NCBI GenBank assembly: GCA_035772405.1
Contig: JAYKKM010000337.1
Coordinates: forward strand, 2,107,501-2,171,500
Direction: 5' to 3'
Origin: Chrysogorgia sp. JL179-B06
Taxonomy: Eukaryota > Cnidaria > Anthozoa > Scleralcyonacea > Chrysogorgiidae
Length of the DNA: 64,000 bases
Position 1 is the first letter of the stretch; each line of letters starts with the position of its first letter. The notes under the pieces are model-generated. The model worked only from the letters and a program-made list of their open reading frames with translations, ran no database searches and had not been told where the DNA came from. Below are positions 1-11,991 of this stretch, piece by piece. The translations under genes were made by a program, and so were the position numbers.

Positions 1-308
1 CAACGCGATAAACGTCGTCAATTTTAACGGGAACTCATATTTCATCTTTCTATTTCATCTCTTTTATAATGAAATGTAATTAGCTTAAAAGTAACTTAAG
101 TAAAACTAAGAATTTGTTGTAAGAGCATTGAGACTATTGTATTATGCTCCTAATACGTCTTTATTATTATTAGTATTATTACAATAATGTTTTAGAGTAT
201 TATCAGCAGTATTAAGAATTATAGAGATTAAAAAAATTTGTTGGATTTCGAAAAAACTATTGAAATATGAAAATATTGAAAAAAGAATACATGGTTCCAA
301 GTTATAAG

Positions 309-615
309 GCCCATTTACACTGGCGAGTTTTGGTACGATTTTTCTCATTTTAGGGCATGCAATTGAGTGGATGATCATGAAAGTATAATTTCATATTGTT
401 GGAGGAACTTCAACCAAATAATTCATTTACTTCTTTTGTTTGTGGTATCAACATGTCCGTCAAACAAACCTTTGTGTTCTGCGTCTCAAGGGATCGACTG
501 CAAACCATCCATAGCTTTGAACAAAGGGTCCGATAGTTTTGTAGGTCATGAATCCACTCGATCGTATGCACCAGCAGGAGAAAATTCGTACCAAAACTCG
601 CTAGTGTAAATGGGC
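309..615. mobile_element. MITE with 38-bp terminal inverted repeats
   Basis: GCCCATTTACACTGGCGAG at the left is mirrored at 578-615 (ends CTCGCTAGTGTAAATGGGC), about 36 of 38 bp matching. There is no coding capacity between. Confidence 0.75.
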
Positions 616-691
616 TTTTAGTTTTAATCGGTACTATTGATTGTTTAGAAAATATTTCTGATCATGAGACTGATTAGTATTTATCGTTAAC

Positions 692-1533
692 TTATAATGT
701 ATGCAGTTGAACAGTAGCAGCATAGCAAGGCATCATTTCCCCAAATGTTTTCACGCATTCGTGCAATATATAGTCTGATAAACTCTGAGGTATAAAGTCG
801 ATAAGGTAAAGAGTTAGGAATAACTGAAGACAATCTTTTGTATACGGTACAGATTCAGCTGAAAATAGAATATACATACCTGAAAATACAATCTGTTATT
901 TGACGTGTTTAAATAAACGTACGATTCATTCACCGATGCTACTATAGACCGAGTCTTGTTGTTGGGGTACTTTGCTTCAAGGTTTGTAAAGGTGCAGCTT
1001 TTAAAGACCAATCTGGACCGATTATCGTAAACAAACTCTGTCGCTGCTTCTTCTTGGTCGTTTGGTATAACTTGAAAAGGTGTAAATCGGCAGTCCGATT
1101 TACCTTTATGTGAAGAAATTAAGAAAAAACAACGCAATTAATGGAATATATTGGTTCATAAATACTTCAATAATACCGTTAAACTCGAAATCTACTTACT
1201 AAGCAACGTATTTGATATTTCTATGAGTTGGTTTGTAATACATCCATATGAACTACCATAACTCACGCTCGTTCCTAGATTAACAATTATCGGATTTCGA
1301 AAGTTTGGGTTGTTTACATTACATAGACATGATCCATCGTCTTGACAAGTTGCTGTTGTGGTACAAACACTTTCATTCGTCAGACAGCCATCTTCACCAA
1401 TGCGGAAGCTGTCAGTGACATTTCTAGTCACCCAAGTTACTTCACAATCACACCAAGTCACTTGACATAAGAGATAAACAACACCACAACAACAAAACAC
1501 TTTGAGAGGTACCATAAATGTCGCCTGAGACAT
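692..1533 (-). CDS. R1: 5' part of a cluster receptor (signal peptide, M1, M2)
   Basis: Minus-strand exons: 1533-1200 (signal peptide plus M1, ends in phase 1 at a GTAAGT donor) and 1103-880 (M2, 224 nt, phase 1 to 0, GTATGT donor). A possible third exon, 823-692, opens in phase 0 after a CAG acceptor and runs 43 codons to TAA. M1 has a hydrophobic leader, then VTWVTRNVTDSFRIGEDGC and the spacing C-x6-C-x5-C-x4-C-x-C followed by a late GC, as in R2-R5. M2 has DCRFTPFQVIPND and a second Cys. The M3, stalk and membrane exons of the sister genes are not seen between here and base 1, so either the gene continues left of the window or 823-692 is a terminal exon giving a short secreted form. A TATA-like site lies only about 35 bp before the ATG, so the next in-frame Met (1515) may be the real start. 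Extracellular role inferred; ligand unknown. Confidence 0.7.
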
Positions 1534-1562
1534 GGTTGATATCAGGAATAACTTCTAACAAT

Positions 1563-1663
1563 CTTATATAAAAGGAAGCATTCGTACACTAGTTCCTCAT
1601 GACTTCATAGAAAACATAATTTGCATATGAAAATATCTTTGTGCCTTCAAAATCACAGCATGA
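1563..1663 (-). promoter_or_regulatory. R1 promoter: TATA-like box, octamer and conserved block
   Basis: On the gene strand the order is: conserved CTGTGATTTTGAAG-type block (1644-1660), octamer ATGCAAAT (1619-1626), then TATATAAG (1563-1570) before the ATG at 1533. The octamer and block recur upstream of R3, R4 and R5. The octamer is the classical POU-factor site; its use here is inferred. Confidence 0.5.
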
Positions 1664-2300
1664 GCTCGATTCATCTGATCAAGTGGAGGAATAAATTATT
1701 TGTTGAGCTATTTAATTTCAACGATCTTGTAAAAGATTCGTGGTGAAAATTTGCTAACATTTAGTGTTTAGTTAACATTTAATAAAATTCTAAAATTTAA
1801 AGCGCCCGATTATTTTGTTTTCAAACTTTTTTGTTTTACTTATTGAATATATGGCAATATGTTCCAACTCAAGACTAATTACAATTCATCATAATTCAAG
1901 ACCAATAATAATTCATCACCAATTACAATTCATACTGCAGAGGCTTCTTTCCGCGTCCCCATTAGGCTCCACGCGTTCCCGAAACACCCTGTAGCCAGAG
2001 AAATATAAAACAGCTTTGAAAGAAATATAAAACTCCGCCCGTCCTCCCAAGAGACTCAATAGAACTCAAGAAGCCTCTGCGGAGGAGAGTGATATAAGCA
2101 ATGTTTAATGAGGGATGTTCAATTCAGCATAGCCGGTTTAAAAAATGTGCCTTTATAGCATAGTTTAGCTAGTTCATCTGATTATGTGTTCATTGCTGAT
2201 ACCGTTACCCATGATGCAGCATGGGCGTATACTCTAATTTTTAAGGGGCAGCAATTAGATCCATTTCGTCGAATCTCTCAATTTGCTCTACTTAATCGTT

Positions 2301-2900
2301 AGTTTAACCATGGATAGTAAAGACTGGATAGGAAACTAAGATCACGTGCGACGTTTCCAGCATGCTGATTGGTTTAGACACCAGTTGATGGCGTTTGGTC
2401 GCGTGAAACCTAGTTGCAAATCGTGACGTAACAAAAACACCATAAATCGCAACGTTTAGCGATAATACAGCTAAAAATGATAGTCAAACTACCAAAAAAT
2501 ATCACAATGCCACTTTACGATGGAATATCCGACTACCATTACTCATTTTAGGCGAAAAGATCCAACTTTAGACGGTGAAAAACGCGTCCCAAATTTCAAC
2601 TAAAACAACGGTAGTTTTGCGACGCCAGTTTCTTCACCACAAAACGAAAACAGCTGAAACAAAGACGAACAACATTTACCTCGATCATTTGGTCGTGGCT
2701 TAGGCAGGTTTGTAAGACGATGAAACATTTTGGAATCTCAATATAGCTACTATGAATGCGAAAATATGGAGACGTCGAAGAGAAACTCAGTAAAATCTGT
2801 GTATTCGTGACATCTTCGTGACATCACGAATTGCAACTAGGTTTCAACGCTGACGTCAGCCAGTTTCCTATCCAGTCTATTTACTATCCATGGTTTAACT
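2301..2900. mobile_element. 600-bp non-autonomous DNA element with long imperfect TIRs
   Basis: AGTTTAACCATGGATAGTAA at the left (2301) is mirrored at the right end (2900). A second mirrored block around CCTAGTTGCAA lies further in (about 2408 and 2837). No open frame inside. Confidence 0.7.
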
Positions 2901-2914
2901 CACCTAAACAACGT

Positions 2915-3415
2915 ACATTGATTGATTGATTCAATATTTATACAGGGTAGCCCAATTCAGCTAAACGCTGATTTAAATGGAGCCCTGTTAACAAAATTAC
3001 ATCACAATAAATAGAAACAGAAATAAGTAAATTACATTAACAAGACTGGTAAATGTTTCTTTAGCTTTATCTTAAAGATATCTAGATCTGTTACATGCCT
3101 AAGATCTCGTGGTAACTTATTCCATACTCTCGCCCCATTAATTCTAAAGGATCCTTGATATTTTTGCGTTTTAGCTAGTGGTGGACAAAGTAGATCTCTA
3201 TTACGCGTCATATACAAATGTACATTATACGCATGATTAAATTCGTCAAGTAAATATGCTGGGGCTAATCTATTTAGGCATTTAAACACAAGTAGACAAA
3301 TTTGATAGTGTCTACGTGATTGTAATGACGGCCAGTTAAAAATACACTTTATTTCATGGGGCTCAACTTTACGCTGTTCAATAATTCTAGCAGCTCGCAA
3401 AGCACGTAACAACTC
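2915..3415 (-). mobile_element. 3' end of a CR1/L2-like non-LTR retrotransposon
   Basis: The minus strand at 3412-3032 encodes 126 aa matching the C-terminal end of CR1/L2-type reverse transcriptases (LVFKCLNRLAPAYL, then GARVWNKLPRDLR). It is followed by a short ATTGATTGATTG-type terminal repeat (about 2917-2932), typical of CR1-like 3' ends. The 5' part is missing. Confidence 0.8.
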
Positions 3416-3889
3416 TATAACGAAAGACCAAAGTCTTTATAATTTATCGAGTTTGAATTGCTTCTCCAAGATTTTTACGGCCGCCATTAATTTGGCCGAC
3501 AAACGAGACGAGTCGCTTGTGACGTCACCTAGTCTATATATGAAGTTCGCAATTCGCCATTACTCGTATCAGAACTCGTTTCAGAGTTTGAAGATATGTT
3601 TATCAACGAAGATATGTTTATCAACGAAGCTATGAGCGAGAAAACAGTTCTACACTGAGCGAAGGTAAATTCAGCAACTGTGGAGTGTTTGTGAACTTCA
3701 TTCTTTGGCTTGAACTTCACTGTGGGTAATTCAAACATAACATTGAGCATAAGGATGTTTTTATAGAAACTTCTTTAAGCTATTCCAAACCTGATAGTTA
3801 TATTCTGTATGTTTCATAAAGAACTTCTTTTCTATTGTGGAATACCACCTTAAAAAAGTATTCTGTTTCTGGTCTGCGCGTGCGTCATC

Positions 3890-4152
3890 TTTGACTGTGC
3901 GCCAGGCACCGATCCGGCAAGCTGCCTCTTTTTACTAATGATGCTATTATTTATAATATTTTCTTAAAAATAATGGATACACTACAAAAAAGTGATTTGT
4001 GGTCTTTAGATTTTTTTCGAAAGTGCTCTCAAAATGCAGGAAATTCCATTTCAGAGACCCTAAATTCAAATATTTCTGGCGGAAAATCCCGGGAGGGGGC
4101 CTAAATTTTTTGTCGCACCGGGGTCAACACCCACGTAGTGCCGCCACTGCTG
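3890..4152 (-). mobile_element. hAT-like dispersed repeat, copy 1
   Basis: Ends with CAGTGGCGGCACTACG on the minus strand and shares about 200 bp with 11574-11880 (for example GATTTGTGGTCTTTAGATTTT and TGCTCTCAAAAT). The terminal sequence looks hAT-like. Confidence 0.5.
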
Positions 4153-4246
4153 TGCGCGTCAACGTTTTTTTATAAAAACCGCTGACCAGTTGCGTGTTTG
4201 TGGGCACGGACACCCTCGCAGACAACAATGGCGACCACTGATGTGT

Positions 4247-4590
4247 GTTGAAACGTTTGTTCTGTTGAAACGTTTGTTCTGTTGAAACGTTTGTTCTGTT
4301 GAAACGTTTGTTCTGTTGAAACGTTTGTTCTGTTGAAACGTTTGTTCTGTTGAAACGTTTGTTCTGTTGAAACGTTTGTTCTGTTGAAACGTTTGTTCTG
4401 TTGAAACGTTTGTTCTGTTGAAACGTTTGTTCTGTTGAAACGTTTGTTCTGTTGAAACGTTTGTTCTGTTGAAACGTTTGTTCTGTTGAAACGTTTGTTC
4501 TGTTGAAACGTTTGTTCTGTTGAAACGTTTGTTCTGTTGAAACGTTTGTTCTGTTGAAACGTTTGTTCTGATGAAACGTTTGTTCTGTTA
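4247..4590. repeat. 17-bp minisatellite, about 20 copies
   Basis: Unit GTTGAAACGTTTGTTCT, almost perfect, with a single change near the right end. Because 17 is not a multiple of 3 and no stop occurs, several frames stay open; this is not a gene. It lies downstream of R2. Confidence 0.95.
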
Positions 4591-4805
4591 AAAGCATAAA
4601 AATCAGTGTTTGCAATTTATATAGAAACAAGAAAAGTACTCAATAGCTGGCGGAATCGATTTGGAGCTCTAAGAATTTAATGGCGGACCAACTTTTGATT
4701 CAAATGCCTCTCGCATTTGGTAGTCCGCATCACTACCCATTACAGCAACTAAAATGATTTAGGATCATACTGTCTCTTGAAGAACTAAATGTTATCTCAT
4801 CTTTC

Positions 4806-7800
4806 TCACGCTCGTACCAGTCCTTGGTAGGTGTGTTCACTATCTCGTCTTTTATCATCGAGTTCCGTGTAGTCTTGCGAAGATGGACTTATGTATGCGG
4901 AAACGTCTGAAAAAAAATGAAAACAGATTTCTTGAACAACTTTTATTTATTCTACTAATATTCGTCTTTTAAATATATTCTAATATATTCTAATACCTGT
5001 ATATTCTAATATATTCTAATATATTCTATTATATTCTATTATATTCTAATATATTTTAATATATTCTAATATATTCTAATATATTCTAATATATTCTAAT
5101 ATATTCCAATATACTCTAATATATTCTAATATATTCTAATATATTCTAATATATTATAATACATTATAATATATTCTAATATATTCTAATATATTCTAAT
5201 ATATTCTAATATATTCTAATATATTCAAATAGTTTTCATCTAAAACAAAGTTCGATTGAAGTTAATTATCTCTCCAATTAACAACTAGAATATATTTTAA
5301 AGACTCTGGACGCCACCAAACAGACCAGTTTTTTCAGTTCCACCAAATTATGAGAGTTAACTAAGTGTGCCTCGTGCACTAGTGAGTTTACACCTCTTTG
5401 TCTCATTATTGTGCAGTCAATTATAAACCTTCTAATTATTTTTTAAATGTCAGTTATGTTAATATATACATTGATGTAGTAAATATGAAAACGTGGAGTA
5501 AACAGACGAAACATGGACGATCGTCAAGTCCTTGAGGATTTGAGATTCACGATCGTCCATGTATCGTCTCCCACATTCACTACAACATTGTGTTTATATT
5601 AACGCTTCGAAGCATTACCGATATATAGTGACTGCCACATATGCAGTACATATATCAATCGAACCAGTACATCATTGTAACCTTCGCTCTCCATCTGAGT
5701 CTTGGTAGCTCAATGGTTAGACCGTCTCACTGGCAATCAGAAGGTTACAGATACATCATTGTAACCTTCACTCTCCATCTGAGTCTTCGTAGCTCAATGG
5801 TTAGAGCGTCTCACCGGCAATCAGAAGGTTACAGGTTCGATTCCTGTCCGGGACTCATCTTCTGAGGATTTGAGCTTGATGATCGTCCATGTATCAAATC
5901 TCGATTAGTTGGATTATTACATCAGATTTCTAATAATTTTATTATCTTTCTTACTGGTTCCAACAAGTCCTTGATAAACACTCTCAGCTTCTTCATTCTG
6001 TCGATTACCATGGAGAGGTTCGTAATCTTGTTGAGGTTCTTCATAAGTGACATCAGGTACATCAGGTACATTTGGCGATATACGTCTCATCTCTGCCACA
6101 GAAGAACAGGAAAGATTCATTATCTGCTGTATTTATAGGTAATGTTGGTTCAGTTAAGCCGTTAGGGTAGACAGATTTAGATAAATCCAGAGGCTTTGGA
6201 GACGATATTGAAATTTAAAACCAACTATTGTTCTTCTCCATGGAAAACCGTCCCCGCTGTTTAAAATGCTTTGACAATTAAAAATGAAATCGAAAAACAT
6301 TTGGGTAAATATAATACCGGGAGCTTAAATGCTCTATGCCAAGAAAACATAATTATTTAATGATCTTTTTAATTTTTCTACCATTTAAAAAAATCTAAAA
6401 AATATTTTTGAAAATATGTGTATGTTTATGTTTCTGACTAGTTGTCTGCAGGAGTTAACTCAATATAATTATTGATAAATCTGGGGTTCTCTTTGGTGCC
6501 CATAACCTCAAAATGTTTTATTGTCTTATTTGGAAGAACTTTTAAAATGATAAAGTAACTTCTTTTGAAGATTTTCGTTTCTTTGCTTTCTTTTTGAGAT
6601 ATATCAGTTTGTTTGATATGCAAATGTCTGGAATTTCGTCACACATGTATAATGACTTATTGGAGAAATGTGTGTATCTCTTTCATTCTCGAATGTAATC
6701 CTTTAAAATCAAGAAGTTTGGTGTTGTGGGAGAAACGCACACACGTGTTATTCACACTTTAGTGTTTTTAGGCATGAACGCAAAGATATATAACATTCTC
6801 TGATAACTCATTATGGATGTGTGACGAAATTCCAGATATTTGCATATCAAACAAACTGATATATCTCAAAAAGAAAGCGAAGAAACGAGAATCTTCAAAA
6901 GAAGTTACTTTATCATTTTAAAAGTTCTTCCAAATAAGACAATAAACAATTGAGGTTAGGGGCACTTTAAACAACATGAAGACATAAATAGGATATAATA
7001 GGATATAGGATAGAATAAAAATAGGTCAGTGTAATTACAATACACTATGTCAAAATTACAGTGGTGACGAGTAAAGAAGTATAGGTACTTCGTTACAATA
7101 CGTTTTTCGGGTAGTGGGAATGTAATGAAGTAAATTTTTGCCAGAGTACTTTTACTTGTAGTGAAAGTCATTTATAACGTTACTTTTTACTTCAATACTT
7201 TCATTTAGTTCCGAAGAAATATATAAATTAATATATTAAATAATTCGGACTTCCCAGTTACCAGGCAACGTATCTTACAATTGTCTAATTGTTCTTTTAT
7301 TGTTTACTTTTACTTCAAGCATTTTTAAAAAGTAATTTTACTTTCTACTCAAGTAATTTTAAAAAGTAATTTTACTTTCTACTCAAGTACTTTTTACCCT
7401 GATAATTTTAATTTTACTCAAAGTCGTTTTGAAGTGAATTACTTTTACTTTTACTCAAGTACAAAATAAAAGTAATTCAGCCACCAAAATTAGGAAATTA
7501 CAAAATTACCTTCTGAATTTGTACGCCGTTCTTTCACTCTAACAAAAAGTTAAGAAAACAACTATTATATTTAATTCAAGTTTAACAATGAGATTTCTCG
7601 CTATCAAAATGCGTTACATGTGTATCTGTTTGTGCTTACTCCAATGTTTGACGCATAGTATACACCTGGATAATTATTCACACGTGCAAAATGTCATTCC
7701 ACACCAACTTGATTTTCTTACACTTACATCTTGCTTTCACTGAAGTTATTGTAAATGGTTTAACATACAGGTAGATATTTCTTCATAAATATTGCTTTAC

Positions 7801-10221
7801 TCTTAAACATTAATAAAACAAAAATAAAATTCAGTTCAAAAATAAAATTCAGTTCAATTCCTAGTTTTCTTCTCAATATCACTCACATCTCCATCACTAT
7901 GAATCTATTCAAAGTAATATGATGTGCGCTTTGACATTCCTATACCAATATTGCTTTCCGCTTGGTTCGTCTATTTGTTCTTCATGCATTCTTACCTTTT
8001 AAGGAAACGAAATCCAAACACCAGAAGAAGAAGAAGAAGAAGAAAAACAATGATGGAAACTAAGATAGAAATGATTACTGTGCAACTTGATTCACTTTGG
8101 TTTGATTTTGAGGACGATGTTGTTGAACCTGTTGTAGTATAGACGTTTGACGGTGTAATCTTTGTCAAAGCTGAACTAAACTCTGTATTTGTCGTTGCCC
8201 AAGCTATTTTTTTGATTGATTTGCTAGTGAGGTCACTGTTGGATGATTTAGTAGTGAAGACAGCATTGGTTGGTTTCACGGCTATCGGTTAACAAATATC
8301 AAAAAAGCGCAAGGTAATTTTTTTGAAAAACGTTTTCATAGCAAACACCACATTAAGTATTTCCAAGTAGTAAATCTGTAAAGCAATCTTGTTCATACTC
8401 TCAATTCCTTGTCCATATCTCATCTTCACTCACATCGTCATCCTCAGCTTCTTCTTCATCCTCTTTCTCTTCATCTGCATCTCCACTACCTCTGTTATCT
8501 TCACCCTCATCTTCATCCTTAACCCTCCTCTTCATCCTCATTACCACTGCAACCCCCACAAATTGATTCCTATTTTATTCCCATTCGTACTTACGAGAAG
8601 AAGATCGCCATGTTCCAAGCACCTTAGCTTGCAGGCATTCACCAACTTGCCCTAGTAATCTTGTACATTCCAAGTTAATTATAATAATCAATCCTTGCAA
8701 CAACTTAAGAACAGACTTTCTCCACTGTAATAAAATGTAATTGATACACAAAAGGTTTAGCTTCTTATATCGACATCTGGAATATTAATAGTCATTGAAG
8801 TTTTAAAATAGAATAGATAGGATGGAGAAAAAGGAAATGGATAGGATTGGAGAAAAAGGAAAACTACATGCTAAGTTTAACAAATGTCTATTAATTTATA
8901 TGAAGTGCATCATGCATGGGTATGTTAACTGCCCATCGCAGAGTTCCCTTTATTACCAAAAATATGGTACACGAACTTGTAGTAAGCAGAGTTAAGAATT
9001 CTAATATTAAACAACTTCTTGGATTTTGAAAGAAAACAGAAACTGACGTTACGTACCATTGCGCAAAATAATTGAACAGCATGTGTTTAATAATTATTAT
9101 TTATATTATTGATATTCATCGTTATAATGTATGCAGTTTAAACAGTATAGCGGTATACCATTACCAAGGCCCTTACCCCAAAGGTTTTCACGCATTCATG
9201 CGATATTATAGTCTGAAAAATCTGAGGTAAAGTCAATGAGGTAAAGAGTTATGGATACCTGTAAAAGACAATCTTTTGTGCACGGCATTAACTTTATCTT
9301 AGTTTATGATTGAGTCGGTTTTCTTTGATGTACAGCGGGCTAATTCGATAAGAAATGAAGGAAAAAACTAGGGAAATCTTTGTCCAAGGTGGATAAAATG
9401 GACAAAACTTTGTTGGAAAACCTCCTCAATCATGAACTAAATCAGTTAGATCCATCGAATGTCGGGCTTTATGCTATATAAAGCCCTCCTTCTCGGGATC
9501 TAACTCTTACTTGTATCAAAAGGTAAAAGAATACTAAAACAAATGGAGCATGATGAAAGGGGAATATACATACCTGAAAATGCAATGTAGTTCCTATTGA
9601 TATTTTTAAATGGACGTACGTTTTATCCACCGACGGTACCATAGACCGAGTCTTGTTGTTGGGGTACTTTGCTTCAAGGCTTCTAAAGATACAGCTTTCA
9701 AGATCATATACATCATATGTGTTATTAAACTCTGTTTCTGCTTCTTCTTGGTCGTTTGGTATAATTTGAAAAGGTCGAAATAGGCAGTCCTGTTTACCTT
9801 TATATGAAGAAATTAAGCAAAAACAATGCAATTAATGGAATATATTGGTTCATCAATATTTTAATAATACCGTCAAGCACGAAGTTTACTTACCAAGCAA
9901 CGTATTTGAGTAACCGATGACTTGGTCTGTAATACAGCCGTATGAACTACCATAACTCACGTTGCTTCCTATAACAATTATCGGATTTCGAAAATGTGGG
10001 TTGTTGTCATTACATAGACATGATCCATCGTCTTGACAAGATGCTTGATGAAGGGTACAAACACTTTTATTCTTCAGACAGCCATCTTCGCCAATGCGGA
10101 AGCTGTCAGTGACATTTCTAGTCACCCAAGTTACTTCACAATCACACCAAGTCACTTGACATAATAGACAAATAACACCATAACAAAACACTTCTATAGT
10201 CATCAATCTCGTAGTAGACAT
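4806..10221 (-). CDS. R2: type I receptor with two ITAM-like motifs, 411 aa
   Basis: Seven exons on the minus strand: 10221-9894, 9797-9574, 8724-8595, 8281-7996, 7538-7510, 6092-5955 and 4906-4806. They total 1236 nt in one open frame, with GT/AG at every junction and phases 1,0,1,2,1,1. I chose the start at 10221 because a TATATATAAG box lies at about 10262-10272, too close for the upstream in-frame ATG at 10260, and because the sister proteins also start MST. Order: leader, Cys-rich M1, M2, M3 (starts WRKSV, carries ECLQAKVLGTW), Ser/Thr stalk, helix (around VIISILVSIIVFLLLLLLL), 29-nt juxtamembrane exon, tail. The tail reads YEPL-x12-YQGL and then YTEL-x10-YQGL, both within ITAM spacing (YxxL/I-x6-12-YxxL/I). 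Known: ITAMs recruit Syk/ZAP-70-type kinases. Inferred: an activating surface receptor. Ligand unknown. Confidence 0.85.
4975..5230. repeat. 10-bp AT minisatellite (ATATTCTAAT)
   Basis: About 25 units, mostly perfect, in the last intron of R2. Confidence 0.9.
5500..5900 (+). repeat. tRNA-Ala-like element, tandem pair, flanked by mirror arms
   Basis: 5783-5854 folds as a 72-base tRNA cloverleaf (acceptor GTCTTCG with CCGGGAC, GCTC/GAGC D-stem, ACAGG/CCTGT T-stem) with anticodon position GGC. A truncated copy lies at 5702-5751. The flanks carry GGACGATCGT-type mirrored arms (about 5516-5570 and 5880). C at position 33 and a stem mismatch argue against a working tRNA. It lies in an R2 intron. 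Confidence 0.65.
6491..6970. mobile_element. foldback element, family FB-A copy 1
   Basis: Long inverted arms: GATATATCAGTTTGTTTGAT on one side and its mirror near 6845, ends GGTGCCCATAACCTC and GAGGTTAGGGGCAC. Closely related to 43703-44187. It lies between R2 exons 5 and 6. Confidence 0.7.
7100..7480. repeat. AT-rich degenerate repeat (AAGTACTTTTACTC-like)
   Basis: Short degenerate repeats around AAGTAATTTTACTTTCTACTC (two near-exact copies at about 7330-7390). Intronic in R2; nothing else seen. Confidence 0.5.
9115..9270 (-). pseudogene. paralogue of the possible R1 terminal exon, interrupted
   Basis: The segment aligns with R1 823-692 (shared ACTCTTTACCT, GAATGCGTGAAAAC and CTGCATACATTATAA), but the frame meets TGA early (after DYNIA) and carries indels. 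If the R1 copy is a real exon, this one is dead. It lies in the R2 intron between M2 and M3. Confidence 0.45.
9355..9475. repeat. paralogous empty site of the 10553 insertion
   Basis: GGACAAAACTTTGTTGGAAA, then CCTCCTCAATCATG uninterrupted. The same sequence at 10470-10552 and 11146-11200 is split by an insertion at CCTCAAT/CATG. Confidence 0.8.
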
Positions 10222-10257
10222 GACGATATCAGATTTGCTGGAGAAATGTGCTTTCAA

Positions 10258-10275
10258 CAAGCTTATATATAAGGA
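10258..10275 (-). promoter_or_regulatory. R2 TATA box
   Basis: CTTATATATAAG lies about 40 bp upstream of the chosen ATG (10221) and overlaps the upstream in-frame ATG (10260). This argues against use of that ATG. Confidence 0.55.
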
Positions 10276-10552
10276 ATTATGAACGCCTTCTTCATAACTT
10301 CAAAAATCCTTTGCATAATAAGTTAATAACAACACTGTGGCTCTAAAATAACAAGAGCTTGTGCCAATATCAGTTAACACCATCAGATTCTAGACAATAA
10401 AGAGATATCAATATATATTTTGCAATATATATTTTATCAATATATATTTTATCAATATATATATACGAAGAAATGAAGAAAAAACTAGGAAAATCTTTGT
10501 CCAAGGACAAGGTGGAAAAATGGACAAAACTTTGTTAGAAAACCTCCTCAAT

Positions 10553-11145
10553 CAGTAGCGTCGCCAGGGAGGGGACTGGGACACGCCCCCCCAGTTCTCC
10601 TCAAAATCACTTTTGAGATTTCTCTCAAATCCGGTGAAAAAGGATGGGGCGGGGGGGGGGGGTACGCTATGACTCTAAATGTTCATGTCACATCAACAAA
10701 GTCTGAACAGTCTTTAAAAGCATGAATGTGAGAATGTCTGCTGTAGAAAATAACTCGGAATAACCACGATTGTACTGAATGCTTTATAATAGTTTAACAT
10801 GAAGTACTGGAAGCGGTATATTATAATTGTATCGAATATACTATTATGTTAATTGTTAATATGTTTAGAAGTTGATATTTCGCAAAATAAACTTGTTTCC
10901 TTTCTCTTCTTTATTTGGTTTCATCGCTCACCGCTATAGAGGGCATTTTGTATGGCAATTTTGGATGTAAATTTCGACATGCTATAACGCCGTTTTCTGA
11001 CCATCAGAATTCTGTCAAATCGTCCCCCGAAGTCCAGGAAATGGTATTTCAGAGACTCTAAATTAAAAATTCAATATCATTTTGTCCCCACCCCCCCCCC
11101 CCCCCCCCCCCCCCCGCCATCTTTCCAGGTCTGGCGACGCTACTG
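10553..11145. mobile_element. hAT-like non-autonomous element with 8-bp target duplication
   Basis: Terminal repeats CAGTAGCGTCGCCAG and CTGGCGACGCTACTG, flanked on both sides by TCCTCAAT (10545-10552 and 11146-11153). An 8-bp duplication and CA...TG ends are hAT hallmarks. It holds a G-run (about 10648-10662) and a C-run (about 11087-11115) near its two ends. No transposase frame. Confidence 0.9.
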
Positions 11146-11573
11146 TCCTCAATCATGTAAAAAGTCAGATAAATCCCTCGAACGTCGGGATGTCACACGA
11201 TATACATTATCTCTTGCTTAAAACAGTTACAATTCAATGATAAAAATCAGTTAGCACATCGCCGGATGAAATTAATTCGATTTAAAACGGAATATGTGCG
11301 ATTCCACAACTACAGAGTTGCCTATAGTACTTTGTATTTACTTCAGAGTAAAAATAATGCTTATATGTCTATAAGTGGTCATGACCATGGTTGTCGATGA
11401 AAAAAACAACTGACTAGTTTCCCGGGGGATCAGACATTAAGTGTTTGGTTATATCAGATCAGACATTAAGTATTGTGGTTAAATGGACAATGGTCGGTAT
11501 TCAATTTGATGAAGACAAATTTATACTGAGAACTTCTATTCACTGCCATGTAGACTTTCAAAGAATTAATAAC

Positions 11574-11880
11574 AATGGCGGCACTAAGGGTGTGCAAACG
11601 GTGCGCCGCACCGGGGCCCATGGGTCGAGGGGGCCCATCAGCCTATCCGGCAAACTGTCTCCTTTTATTAATGGTGCTATTATTAATAATATTTTCTTAC
11701 AAAGAATGGATACACCACAAAAAAAGTTATTTGTGGTCTTTAGATTTTACTCAAAACTGCTCTCAAAATACAGGAAATGACATTTTAGAGACACTAAATT
11801 CAAAAATGTTCAGGCGAAGAATCCCCCAGACCCCTCTACATATGTCGTCACTTTGTGGGAGTGGGGCCCATTTTTGTTCT
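11574..11880 (+). mobile_element. hAT-like dispersed repeat, copy 2
   Basis: Starts AATGGCGGCACTAAGGG and shares its body with 3890-4152 in opposite orientation. It gives short spurious open frames. Confidence 0.5.
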
Positions 11881-11991
11881 CGCATATAATTCTGGTCATA
11901 TAATTGACCTTGGGCTTTTTAAGGTAACGTTAATATACTCGATTACAAACACTTGATTAAGTTATGATTTACATGTAAACACTGTACTTTG

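Noticed and set aside
4124..4630. 168-codon frame with repeated FNRTNVS-type units
   Set aside because: The 17-bp satellite cycles through all frames without a stop. No splice partner or signal.
10221..10260. R2 start at the ATG at 10260
   Set aside because: The TATA box overlaps this ATG, and the sister proteins start at the second Met.
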